Origin: RGIG4140 sp045632845
GTDB lineage: Bacteria > Pseudomonadota > Alphaproteobacteria > CAAHEQ01 > UBA3637
Length of the DNA: 64,000 nucleotides
Assembly: GCA_045632845.1 (NCBI GenBank)
Contig: JAZQXL010000015.1
Coordinates: 1 to 64,000, forward strand
Direction of reading: 5' to 3'
A program made the translations under genes and the position numbers. Below, in pieces: positions 25,443 to 33,695 of the stretch. How positions within the stretch are numbered: the stretch's first letter is position 1; each line of letters begins with the position of its first letter. The notes under the pieces were generated by a model, which saw only the letters and a list, made by a program, of their open reading frames with translations, was not told the origin of the DNA and did not search any database.

Positions 25443-26065
25443 AACAGGCAAATAATTTATCAAAATTAGAATGGGTTCGTCATGGGTTTTATAATGCACA
25501 GGATTCAAAAACAGTTCAAAATCCGATATTGATGAATCAAGTTCATTCTGTTGATGCTTTATTTGTTCAAAACATGCCAGATAAACAGCCTCAAGTTGAT
25601 GCTTTAATAACTGACACCAAAGGTCTTGTTTTGACGGTTAAAACGGCAGATTGTGCACCTGTTTTGATTGCAGATACAAAAGCTCATATTATTGCAGCCA
25701 TTCATGCGGGGTGGAAGGGTGCTTTTCAAGGAATTATTGAAACAACAATTCTCAAAATGATTGAAAAAGGGGCAACTTTTGAAACATTGGTTGCAGCTGT
25801 TGGTCCACATATTCAAAAACAAAGTTTTCAAGCAGATGAAAAAATGAAAGCTCTTTTTCCTATCACAGAGCATCACTTTTTTGAACCAACTAAAACAGGT
25901 TATTTATTCGATTTTGATGCGTATGTGCTTTATCGCTTAAAGCGGGCAGGGGTTCAAAACATTGACACGCTTTTGGATGATACATATCCTAATATGGAAT
26001 ATTATAGCTTTAGACGAGATCCTCAAAATCCAGAACGACAGTATTCAGTTATTGAAATAATTTAA
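25439..26065 (+). CDS. pgeF: Purine nucleoside phosphorylase / peptidoglycan editing factor (YfiH, Cu-oxidase_4 fold)
   Basis: 208 residues, a little shorter than E. coli YfiH. Family hallmarks: LMNQVHSVDAL near 32 with the catalytic-type His, VKTADCAPVLIAD near 65 with the Cys, and AIHAGWKGAFQGI near 85. Family members cleave purine nucleosides. E. coli YfiH also prevents misincorporation of non-alanine residues into peptidoglycan precursors. It is coupled to the DUF2062 gene by an ATGA overlap and converges with the next gene, overlapping it by 4 bases. Confidence 0.88.
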   Translation: MKQANNLSKLEWVRHGFYNAQDSKTVQNPILMNQVHSVDALFVQNMPDKQPQVDALITDTKGLVLTVKTADCAPVLIADTKAHIIAAIHAGWKGAFQGIIETTILKMIEKGATFETLVAAVGPHIQKQSFQADEKMKALFPITEHHFFEPTKTGYLFDFDAYVLYRLKRAGVQNIDTLLDDTYPNMEYYSFRRDPQNPERQYSVIEII

Positions 26066-27375
26066 AAGTTACTTTTTTTAGGGATAGATAAAGAAAGGAT
26101 ATCTTGACTTCTGATATATTCAGGACTTTCCTTTTGTAAGGTTGTCAAAGCTTTTTTTGCCATTTTTTGTGCACTTTTGATATCTTTATGTGTTAAATAA
26201 AGTTCAGCCATGGCATAAGGGATTAAATGCGTTTGATTTGTCCGTTCATAGGCGGTTGCAAGTAATTGCCAAGCAAATGGAATTTGAGAATCGTATGATA
26301 ACACTTGTTTGAGTTCACTTATCGCTCTTGAAGCATTTGTTTGGGAGTTTGTTTCAAGAAGTGCTTGTGCTAGAGAAAGCTTCATAAGAGGTGCTTTTGA
26401 TATAAACTCAAGTGCTTTATCATAATAAGTGATGGCAGGTTCAATTTGCCCCGTTTCAAACAAAAACTGAGCCTTTAGTTCATAAAAATAAGGATAATTA
26501 GGTTTTGCTTTTATCAATTGATCAATTATTTTTAAACTTTGGCTTAAATTTCTGTTCCGATAATGCGCAATAGAAAGTGCATAAAGAGCAGGGAGAGTGT
26601 TTTGATTTTTAAAAACATCAAAGGTGTGGTAAGGGGGATATAAAAATCCAATGAGTTTTGCTTTAATTAAATCAAATCGGATATCTTCATGAAGGGGTTG
26701 GGGATTTTTTAGAAATCTTGATAAAGCACTTACTCGGTTTTGACTGAGGGGATGGGTTCTTAAATAGTTCCATTCATCTTGAGGGGTTAACCTGTCTTGC
26801 ATTTTAATGAGTTTCATCGTGTTTTGAAAACCCTGCATCGAATAGCCCGTTTTTTGCATAATGTCAGCAGCAATTCGATCAGCTGAACTTTCCTCTGTTT
26901 GACGATAAGAGGTGTATAAGCCCGCTGCTGAAGTGTTGCCACCCATCATAACTGCAACACCTGCATCTGGCCTGCCAGCCACAGCAACAAGACCGCCTAA
27001 AATGGTGGAAATCAAAGCAGTTGCGTTGGCTTGTTCCAAGGCACCCATCCCTCTTGTGATGTGCCCGCCAGCAATGTGCCCTGTTTCATGCGATAAAACA
27101 AACATCAAATCATCAACGTGATTAGATTGCGTGAGTAACCCTGAGTGAACAAATATGGTGTGGCCACCTGCAACAAAGGCATTAAATGAATCGTCGTTGA
27201 TAATTAAAACACGGGCATTGTTTGGGTTTAAATTCGCAGCTTTAAAAATTTTTTGCGCATAACTTGTAAGGACACTTTCAATCTCAGTATCGCGAATAAG
27301 GGAAATTCCTTTTGAAAAACAAATGTGAGGATTGGTACAAAAAAACAGAATAAGTAAAAATAAGATTTTTTTCAT
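26062..27375 (-). CDS. BepA-like periplasmic M48 metalloprotease with TPR domain
   Basis: 437 residues with a signal peptide (about 1-21, ending CFS-K). The zinc site is VLSHETGHIAGGH near residue 90 (HExxH). The next part carries SYRQTEESSADRIAADIM, whose glutamate fits the third zinc ligand of M48 peptidases. The C-terminal half (about 235-425) is built of TPR-like helical repeats. E. coli BepA, with the same layout, assembles or degrades outer-membrane proteins such as LptD. The gene is a single unit read toward pgeF. Confidence 0.88.
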   Translation of the reverse strand: MKKILFLLILFFCTNPHICFSKGISLIRDTEIESVLTSYAQKIFKAANLNPNNARVLIINDDSFNAFVAGGHTIFVHSGLLTQSNHVDDLMFVLSHETGHIAGGHITRGMGALEQANATALISTILGGLVAVAGRPDAGVAVMMGGNTSAAGLYTSYRQTEESSADRIAADIMQKTGYSMQGFQNTMKLIKMQDRLTPQDEWNYLRTHPLSQNRVSALSRFLKNPQPLHEDIRFDLIKAKLIGFLYPPYHTFDVFKNQNTLPALYALSIAHYRNRNLSQSLKIIDQLIKAKPNYPYFYELKAQFLFETGQIEPAITYYDKALEFISKAPLMKLSLAQALLETNSQTNASRAISELKQVLSYDSQIPFAWQLLATAYERTNQTHLIPYAMAELYLTHKDIKSAQKMAKKALTTLQKESPEYIRSQDILSLSIPKKSNF

Positions 27376-27449
27376 AAAACTCCTTGAAATGTTTCTTTTA
27401 TTTTAGGATAAAAAACAAAGTTGGTCAATATAATTTTGTTCAAATTAGC

Positions 27450-27479
27450 TTGACAAAAGGTATTTATTTGTGTCAAATA
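27450..27479 (+). promoter_or_regulatory. Promoter and inverted repeat upstream of the mlaD-like genes
   Basis: TTGACA (27450-27455) and an AT-rich -10 (TCAAAT or CAAATA, 27473-27479) at 17-18 bases. The -35 box forms an inverted repeat with TGTCAA (27471-27476): TTGACA...TGTCAA, so the site could also bind a dimeric regulator. The start is about 30 bases from the first ATG. Confidence 0.45.
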
Positions 27480-27507
27480 AGAAAAGTTTTAACAAGAGAG
27501 AAAAAAG

Positions 27508-28059
27508 ATGAAATCAGAGAATAAAGAAATCTTGGCAGGTGTTGTTTTGGTTTTGTTGTTGGGTGTTTGCTTATTATTTGCCCACGCCAAAGCAGTGCAT
27601 GATAAAAAAGAGTCTGCATTTGTCCTTTATGCGCCATTTAACCAGTCCGATGGGCTAATGAATGGGGCGGATGTGCGTATTGCAGGGCTCAAAGTTGGTA
27701 AAGTTGTTGATCAAGTGTTGAATAACAATTACCAAGTTCAGGTTAAGATGGAGTTTTTTAAACCAATGGAAATCGCTGTTGATTCTTCTGTTATTATTGA
27801 AACAGATGGTTTGCTTGGTGCAAAATATTTGGAAATTCTCCCTGGAGCTGAAGAAGAAATTTGTTCTTCAGGGGCAGAATTAGAATATACGCAAGATGCG
27901 CTTGTTTTGACACAGTTGATGGAAAAAGTGAACGCATATATGCGTGAAAAGAAGAAAAATGAAACAGCTGCAAAAAATGTTCAAACAGAAGGGGAAAAAG
28001 AAGCATCTGTAACCTCTGAAACTTTGCAGTTAGAAGATCAAACAGAAAGTGAGGAATAA
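27508..28059 (+). CDS. MlaD-like MCE-domain lipid transport protein (first copy)
   Basis: 183 residues: a membrane anchor (about 7-28) and an MCE domain (about 38-115) with SDGLMNGADVRIAGLKVGKVV, then a charged low-complexity tail (about 145-183). MlaD proteins form hexameric rings in the inner-membrane complex that moves phospholipids between membranes. A second MCE protein begins 5 bases after the stop and DUF2155 follows. The MlaE permease and MlaF ATPase are not next to them, so they must be elsewhere if the complex is conventional. Confidence 0.85.
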   Translation: MKSENKEILAGVVLVLLLGVCLLFAHAKAVHDKKESAFVLYAPFNQSDGLMNGADVRIAGLKVGKVVDQVLNNNYQVQVKMEFFKPMEIAVDSSVIIETDGLLGAKYLEILPGAEEEICSSGAELEYTQDALVLTQLMEKVNAYMREKKKNETAAKNVQTEGEKEASVTSETLQLEDQTESEE

Positions 28060-28063
28060 AAAA

Positions 28064-28507
28064 ATGAAAAAAAATCCTGTTGAAACGATTTTGGGTTTTT
28101 GTGTGTTGATTTTTGCAGGGGTATTCTTGTTCTTTGCTGCCTCACGTGTGGATAGAAAGGCAATTAGTGGATATGAAGTCACAGCAAACTTCTTAAAAAT
28201 TGGTGGGTTAGAAGTTGGTTCAGATGTTCGCATTGCAGGGATTAAAGTTGGATCTGTACTAGCTACAAATTTAAAAACAGATGATTATACCGCTGATGTG
28301 GTTTTAAGCATTGATAATTCTGTTAAATTGCCAATTGATACAGTTGCTGCTATTTCTGATGTTGGTATGATGGGTGGAAAATATGTTGCATTAACTCCAG
28401 GGAAAAGCAAAATTTTATTGACACATAAATCTAAAATTCAAAATACAAAAAATTATAAATCATTAGAAGATAGTGTTTCTGAATTTATCTTTCTTTCCAC
28501 AAATTAA
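28064..28507 (+). CDS. MlaD-like MCE-domain lipid transport protein (second copy)
   Basis: 147 residues from the ATG at 28064. A GTG at 28049 in frame overlaps the previous gene and has no site. The N-terminal anchor (about 8-28) is followed by an MCE domain with IGGLEVGSDVRIAGIKVGSV near 45 and SDVGMMGGKYVALTPG near 105. This is the typical alphaproteobacterial MlaD length. The two adjacent MCE proteins are related but clearly diverged, so this is an old duplication or two subunits of one ring. Confidence 0.88.
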   Translation: MKKNPVETILGFCVLIFAGVFLFFAASRVDRKAISGYEVTANFLKIGGLEVGSDVRIAGIKVGSVLATNLKTDDYTADVVLSIDNSVKLPIDTVAAISDVGMMGGKYVALTPGKSKILLTHKSKIQNTKNYKSLEDSVSEFIFLSTN

Positions 28508-28516
28508 GGAGATTTA

Positions 28517-28987
28517 ATGAAAAAGTTTTTGTTTTTAAGCGTTGCTTTATTTTCATTCTCTGCTTTTTCAGCTGATATTTCAACGAAAAGAATGATGATT
28601 AGGGGGGTTGATAAAATCACAGGTCATGTTTCAACAGTTGAGGCAACGGTTGGACAATCTCTTGAGTTTGGCTCGTTAACGATTTTTCCTGAAAAGTGTT
28701 TAACAAAACCACAAGAAGAAATGCCTGAAAATGCTGCTTTTTTTAGGGTTTTTGAAAAAGATATTGAAAATAAACAATCCCTTGTTTTTAATGGTTGGAT
28801 GTTTTCATCAAACCCCGCATTATCAGCAATGGAACACCCAAGATATGATATTTGGTTGTTGCACTGTATTAATGAAGATGTTTCCTCTTTTGTTGTTTCG
28901 CCAGATAAAATATCGGCAGATCATGATTTGAATTTGGTGGCCGAAGATGATAACCCTGCCTTGAGTGAAGAAGTAAAAGAGCATTAA
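28517..28987 (+). CDS. DUF2155 exported protein
   Basis: 156 residues with a signal peptide ending near AFSA-D (about 1-19). The mature part matches DUF2155: VDKITGHVSTVEATVGQSLEFGSLTI (shown as VDKITGHVSTVEATVGQ and LEFGSLTI), FPEKCLTKPQEEMPENAAFF, and WMFSSNPALSAMEHPRYDIWLL. Two conserved cysteines (in EKCL and LHCI) fit a disulphide. DUF2155 is mostly alphaproteobacterial and its role is unknown. It sits directly after the mlaD pair, which suggests an envelope-lipid connection. Confidence 0.88.
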   Translation: MKKFLFLSVALFSFSAFSADISTKRMMIRGVDKITGHVSTVEATVGQSLEFGSLTIFPEKCLTKPQEEMPENAAFFRVFEKDIENKQSLVFNGWMFSSNPALSAMEHPRYDIWLLHCINEDVSSFVVSPDKISADHDLNLVAEDDNPALSEEVKEH

Positions 28988-29031
28988 CTCTCTAAAATTA
29001 TGAAAAAAAGAAATAAAAATTAAAAAAAGTA

Positions 29032-29060
29032 TTGATTTTTATTTTTTTATCGTGTATAAA
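29032..29060 (+). promoter_or_regulatory. Promoter for rpmE
   Basis: TTGATT (29032-29037) and TATAAA (29055-29060) with 17-base spacing. A GANTC site (GAATC, about 29073) lies just downstream, in the 5' leader. Confidence 0.6.
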
Positions 29061-29090
29061 ATAGACCTCAATGAATCTATGGAGTTAAAA

Positions 29091-29309
29091 ATGAAAAAAG
29101 ATATTCATCCAGATTACCATGAAATTACTGTTGTTATGACGGACGGTACAGAGTTTAAAACACGCTCAACAATGGGCAAAGAAGGCGCTGTCGTTCGTTT
29201 AGACATTGATCCGTTATCACATCCAGCGTGGACTGGTGTCTATCGTTTGATCGATTCAGGCGGTCAATTGGCTAAATTTAACAAGAAATTTGCTGGTTTT
29301 AAAGCATAA
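29091..29309 (+). CDS. rpmE: Ribosomal protein L31 (zinc-free type)
   Basis: 72 residues from the ATG at 29091, with TGGAG upstream. The open frame from 29052 starts inside the promoter and is rejected. The sequence begins MKKDIHPDYHEI and contains FKTRSTMGKEG and HPAWTGVYRL, typical of alphaproteobacterial L31. The four zinc cysteines of the classic form are missing: the CxxC positions read VMTDG and PLSHP. It belongs to the large ribosomal subunit. A terminator follows. Confidence 0.95.
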   Translation: MKKDIHPDYHEITVVMTDGTEFKTRSTMGKEGAVVRLDIDPLSHPAWTGVYRLIDSGGQLAKFNKKFAGFKA

Positions 29310-29344
29310 TCTTTTCTTTATTATAGAAAAGAAACAAAAAAAGG

Positions 29345-29373
29345 AGACGTTGCATTTGCGATGTCTTTTTTTT
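29345..29373 (+). terminator. Rho-independent terminator after rpmE
   Basis: AGACGTTGCA and TGCGATGTCT form a hairpin with G-U wobble pairs, followed by a long T-run. Confidence 0.65.
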
Positions 29374-29458
29374 ATATATCAAACACTTATTCTTTAAAAT
29401 GCTTTTGAATGCATTTTTATGATATAATAAATAGTATAATGTAAAAGGAGTAAGTGTA

Positions 29459-31606
29459 ATGGCCTTTTTAAAAGATGTTTATGATGGATGTGTAGACGCT
29501 ACAAAAAGATATTTGTCAAGTGGTATTGATTTGTGTCGGTATTTGTACAACACAGTAGTTACAAATAGACCAACAAAAAAAGAGGTTGTTGATACTCTTA
29601 AGCATTTTGTTGATGTTGTGAAAACTGCTCCCTCAAATTACAAAAGGCACAAAGCTGAAAAAAGACATCTTAAAAAGTTGGATGAAAAATTAAAAAAAGA
29701 TTACTCAAAGCAATCAAAAGATGCTTCATGGATTGGACGATTAACAGGTGCAGCAGATATTGCTACGCCAATGATGATGTCTGTTGTTCCATACTTGTCT
29801 ATATTGGGGGCAGGGACTTTGATTTATATAACACAATTTTTAACGCGCACGTATGGAAATATTACTTCAAAACAAATATCAGATATTCAAAGTGAAGTTT
29901 CTTTAGCAGAAAAAAGTAAATTAACAAGAAAATATATACAATCTCAAAGTTCTGATGCAAATAAATTTAAAGAACAATCACCAAAGGTTGCTGAGGCAGT
30001 TTCATCTTATATGGGCAAAGATATTCTTGTTCAGAGGCATAAGACAGCATTGATTTTTAATGCTGCTTTTTTAACTCTGCTTAACCCTATTTCAGGACTT
30101 TTAGTTGGTGGTATTAGCTTATATAATTGGATGACGAGTTTATACAATTTAAGACATAAGAAAAAATCCCAAAACGATACAATTGCTGCTCAAAATCAGT
30201 ATGGTATAATGTGTGATAAAATGATTGATGCTGCACCGGTTTTAAGAGAAACAAATAATACAGACTATGCAGAAAAAAGAATTGAAACTTCTCAAGAGGC
30301 AGCTCTTCAAAAAGCAAAAGATTTTTCTCAAAATAATTATAATTTAAGTATGAAAAATGTTCCTTTTAATGCATTGGTGGCTGCAACTATGTGGACGGCT
30401 TCTTTAATTGCAGGTGCATCAGCTGGATCAGGTTTTGCAGCTGCTGCGATTTTTGCTGCAGCTATGATGTCTTCAGAACGGGTTTTATCTTCTGCATATA
30501 CACTCTTACAAACGCAAGCAGAAAAAATTGAAACTTATCGCCGATATAAAGAAAATATGAAGGGTCTTGAATATAAAAAACAAAATGTTCGGACGGGTGA
30601 AAAGACACTTGAATCATCAAATGGGCACTTACAGACGATTGATATGTGTTATATACATGCATCGGGAAAAGGTGTTGAAGATATTTCTCTTAATTTTGAA
30701 AAAGGAGATATTCATGTAATTGCAGGTGAAAGTGGTTCTGGAAAATCAACCATTATGGATTTAATGATGCATAAAATGGATCCTAAAGATGGTGAAATTT
30801 TATTAGATGGTATTCCACTTCATGAGTTATCCGAAGAAACTATTTTAAAACAAATTGCTATTATTTCTCAAGAGCCTGTTTTTTTGAAAGAATCAATTCG
30901 TGAGGAAATGCACTTGTTTAATAAGGATGCAACAGATGAAGAGATGCAGTCAGTTCTTGAGAAGGTTGGATTAAAAGGTTTATCACTCGATCGAAAAGTT
31001 TTTGAAGAAGGTGCAAGAACACTTTCAGGTGGCCAATTGCAGCGACTTGCAATTGCACGGGCATTATTAAAAGAAAGTCCTATTTTACTAATGGATGAAC
31101 CAACATCTAGTTTAGATGCAACATCTAAGCAAGCTGTTTGGGATACAATTGAAAGTTTAAAAGATGAAAAAACCATTATTATTGTTTCACATGATGCTTT
31201 TGAAATTTCAAATGCAGATGATTTGACAATTTTAGAAGAAGGGCGTATCACAGGAAAGGGAGCACCTATTGATTTGATGGAGCGTTCACATCCATTTATT
31301 GAACAGGTGCAAGAAAGAATTCAAAACTCACGTTTAGATGATGAAAGTAATCCTCAAAAAATTGATTTTACAACAGAAACAAGAACGAATATGAGTGAAA
31401 ATGGATCCTTTCATTTGCCCCTTGCATTTGAAACTCAAACCCAATCAACAAGCTATTCGAATACAGAAAGCATGTTGATGAGTTTTATGGCTCTAGATGT
31501 GGTATATCGAGATTATTGTGAAAATAACGTTGCAAAAGAAAAGAAGAATATAGATGAAAAAAATCACCACTTGTCTGTACGTAACCAGGGTAAAGACGAT
31601 CGATAA
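29459..31606 (+). CDS. Unusual ABC transporter protein with fused membrane and ATPase parts
   Basis: 715 residues with AAAGGAG 7 bases before the ATG. The C-terminal ATPase is complete: Walker A GESGSGKST (423-431), Q-loop SQEP near 471, signature LSGGQ (522-526), Walker B ILLMDEP (542-548), D-loop SLD and H-loop His578. The N-terminal 95 residues are charged and helical. Only three hydrophobic blocks are clear (about 101-130, 197-230, 311-350), fewer than the six helices of a standard exporter half. The tail after about 615 is Ser/Thr/Asn-rich and unlike an NBD. The substrate is unknown, and it is a single gene with a tandem TATAAT-like region upstream. Confidence 0.75.
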   Translation: MAFLKDVYDGCVDATKRYLSSGIDLCRYLYNTVVTNRPTKKEVVDTLKHFVDVVKTAPSNYKRHKAEKRHLKKLDEKLKKDYSKQSKDASWIGRLTGAADIATPMMMSVVPYLSILGAGTLIYITQFLTRTYGNITSKQISDIQSEVSLAEKSKLTRKYIQSQSSDANKFKEQSPKVAEAVSSYMGKDILVQRHKTALIFNAAFLTLLNPISGLLVGGISLYNWMTSLYNLRHKKKSQNDTIAAQNQYGIMCDKMIDAAPVLRETNNTDYAEKRIETSQEAALQKAKDFSQNNYNLSMKNVPFNALVAATMWTASLIAGASAGSGFAAAAIFAAAMMSSERVLSSAYTLLQTQAEKIETYRRYKENMKGLEYKKQNVRTGEKTLESSNGHLQTIDMCYIHASGKGVEDISLNFEKGDIHVIAGESGSGKSTIMDLMMHKMDPKDGEILLDGIPLHELSEETILKQIAIISQEPVFLKESIREEMHLFNKDATDEEMQSVLEKVGLKGLSLDRKVFEEGARTLSGGQLQRLAIARALLKESPILLMDEPTSSLDATSKQAVWDTIESLKDEKTIIIVSHDAFEISNADDLTILEEGRITGKGAPIDLMERSHPFIEQVQERIQNSRLDDESNPQKIDFTTETRTNMSENGSFHLPLAFETQTQSTSYSNTESMLMSFMALDVVYRDYCENNVAKEKKNIDEKNHHLSVRNQGKDDR

Positions 31607-31615
31607 TAAGATTAT

Positions 31616-31649
31616 AAAAAATCCCTCACAATAGAGTGAGGGATTTTTT
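31616..31649. terminator. Bidirectional terminator between the ABC gene and ppiD
   Basis: TCCCTCAC (31622-31629) pairs perfectly with GTGAGGGA (31636-31643). Flanking A- and T-runs suit both convergent genes. Confidence 0.85.
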
Positions 31650-31674
31650 ATTCTTAAAAGATTTTTAGTCAAAA

Positions 31675-33573
31675 TTATTCTTGTGTTTTATAAAGAGAAA
31701 TAATTTGACCAATAGCCTTTTGATTAACTTTTACATTAAGCTTTTGCATGTAATCGTTAAATACGGCATTATTGAGCATTTCAGCTGTTGTTTGTTCTTC
31801 TTTTACTTGAGTTGCATAAAGGGCAACATCTTCGGCATTGATAGATGGTCGATGAGTTCCTTCAACAACCAAAATAACAGCACCTTGATTGTTTGGTGCA
31901 ATAGTGATGTTTGCATTTTTAAAGCCAGAATCTAAGCTGAAAATTGTTTCAATATGTGCTTTTAAAAGAGGGTTTTCTGTTGAACGAGAAAGCTCTTTTT
32001 CAACAACAAGGTTTGCATTGGATTCTTGTGCTAATTGTTCCAAAGAAGTTCCTTTTTGAGCTTTTTGATGAAGGTTATTCACAAATTCTTCGAATTTTTC
32101 TTTTTGCTTTTCAGATTTAAACAAGGCAACAACTTCTTCTTTAACCATTTCAAAAGGTTTAACACCAACAGGATCGATTGCTGTTAACTCAGCGATAAGA
32201 TAGCCGTTATTGTGTTGAACAAGAGCTGTTGTTTCACCTTCTTTTAAAATGAAGATTTCTTTTAACAAATCAGGCGTTACAAGTGTGTTTTTAATACCTT
32301 GTTGATTAAGAGCACCCATATCAAGAGGTTCAACATCAACTACTTTAAGATTCAAAGTGTTAGCTGTTTCAGTTAAAGAAGTACCTGCACCCAATGAATC
32401 TTCAACTTGACGTGAAATTTCGGTTAATTTATCATAGGCAGCATTTGCAATTAAAGATTTTTTAATCTCTTCTTTAACTGTATTTGCATCGGCAATTTCA
32501 GGGGATTTAATGTCTTTGATATAGAAGATGTGATAACCTGTTTCAGAGGCAATTGGTTTTGTAATATCACCTTTTTGAGCTGCAAAAACAGGATCTTGTA
32601 AAGCTTCCATTAATTGATTTTTAGGTGTAAAACCAAAATTTGTTTCTTCTTTTGTTTGACCAAATGCAAGCGCTTTTTCTTCAAAATTTTGAACGGTTAA
32701 TTCTGCATGAGCTTTGTTGGCCTCTTCTTCATTTTTAAAGAAAATTTGCAACAATTCTCTTTCTTCTGGTTTGTTATATTTGTCTTTTTGCTCTTCAAAA
32801 AGTGAATTGATTTCTTCTTCATCAACTTTGATGAATTGATCCATCATTTCAGGCATCAAAGATAACAATTTAACAGTTCTATATTCTGGTTTAGAGAAAT
32901 TTTCGCTATATCCTTCATAATAGCTTGTTAAATCTTCTTGTGTTGGTGTTTCAGTGATTTTAATGTCAATTGGTTTAACAAAAAGAGCTTTAACATCTCT
33001 TTTTTCATTTGAAAAAACATGAGCAAGTTTTGTTAATTCTTTTGGGGAATAAGTTAATGCTTGAAGTGTATCTTTCAAATGGTTATAAGCCAATTCATCT
33101 TTTAATTGATAGGCAAGAGCTGTTTCACTCATGCCTTTTTGAGTTAAGAACGCATAGAAAAGATTTTTATCAAAATTGCCTGCAGCATCTTTAAACAAAG
33201 GGTTTGTTTCAACATATTTTTGAACAGCTTCGTTGGAGGCAGCAAGGCCTAAATCTTCTTTAATTTGGTATTTAACATGACGCACAATTTCATCTTGAAT
33301 AACCTTTTGGAGAAGACCAAAGTTAATAGCTTCAGCAGGTGAAATATAGCGTCCACCTAATTGACGAGAAAGGTTTTTTCTTTCCTCATCAAATGAACGG
33401 TTTAATTCAGCTGTTGAAACGGAAATTTTTCCAATAGAAATAGCTTCATTGCTGTAACTGTTGAGGTTTGTTAAGCCACCTAAACCCCAAAAAGCCATCA
33501 TACTTAAAGCTAAAATACCCAAAATAATTTTGGCAACCCAAGAATTGGCTAATTTGTTAAAAAATGTAATCAT
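31675..33573 (-). CDS. ppiD: PpiD-like periplasmic peptidyl-prolyl isomerase/chaperone
   Basis: 632 residues, near the E. coli PpiD length. A single N-terminal membrane anchor (about 13-32) is followed by a SurA/PpiD-type helical chaperone part (about 35-240) with the PpiC-type rotamase region around 262-360 (EERELLQIFFKN ... GDITKPIASETGYHIFYI). It assists folding of secreted proteins emerging from SecYEG. The gene is on the minus strand, separate from the topA unit, and ends at the bidirectional terminator. Confidence 0.88.
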   Translation of the reverse strand: MITFFNKLANSWVAKIILGILALSMMAFWGLGGLTNLNSYSNEAISIGKISVSTAELNRSFDEERKNLSRQLGGRYISPAEAINFGLLQKVIQDEIVRHVKYQIKEDLGLAASNEAVQKYVETNPLFKDAAGNFDKNLFYAFLTQKGMSETALAYQLKDELAYNHLKDTLQALTYSPKELTKLAHVFSNEKRDVKALFVKPIDIKITETPTQEDLTSYYEGYSENFSKPEYRTVKLLSLMPEMMDQFIKVDEEEINSLFEEQKDKYNKPEERELLQIFFKNEEEANKAHAELTVQNFEEKALAFGQTKEETNFGFTPKNQLMEALQDPVFAAQKGDITKPIASETGYHIFYIKDIKSPEIADANTVKEEIKKSLIANAAYDKLTEISRQVEDSLGAGTSLTETANTLNLKVVDVEPLDMGALNQQGIKNTLVTPDLLKEIFILKEGETTALVQHNNGYLIAELTAIDPVGVKPFEMVKEEVVALFKSEKQKEKFEEFVNNLHQKAQKGTSLEQLAQESNANLVVEKELSRSTENPLLKAHIETIFSLDSGFKNANITIAPNNQGAVILVVEGTHRPSINAEDVALYATQVKEEQTTAEMLNNAVFNDYMQKLNVKVNQKAIGQIISLYKTQE

Positions 33574-33695
33574 CGTTTTATTCCTATATGATGTTAAACA
33601 AAACCCTTTTATCCTAAAAAGGATAACCGACTTCTAGTTCTTGATTTATAACTCAGTTTTTTTACTTTTGCAAGCGCTTTATCTTATTTAAAAAG

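Noticed and set aside
29052..29090. Longer N-terminus for ribosomal protein L31
   Set aside because: The extra codons lie within the promoter and leader. The universal MKKDIHP start at 29091 has a good ribosome site.
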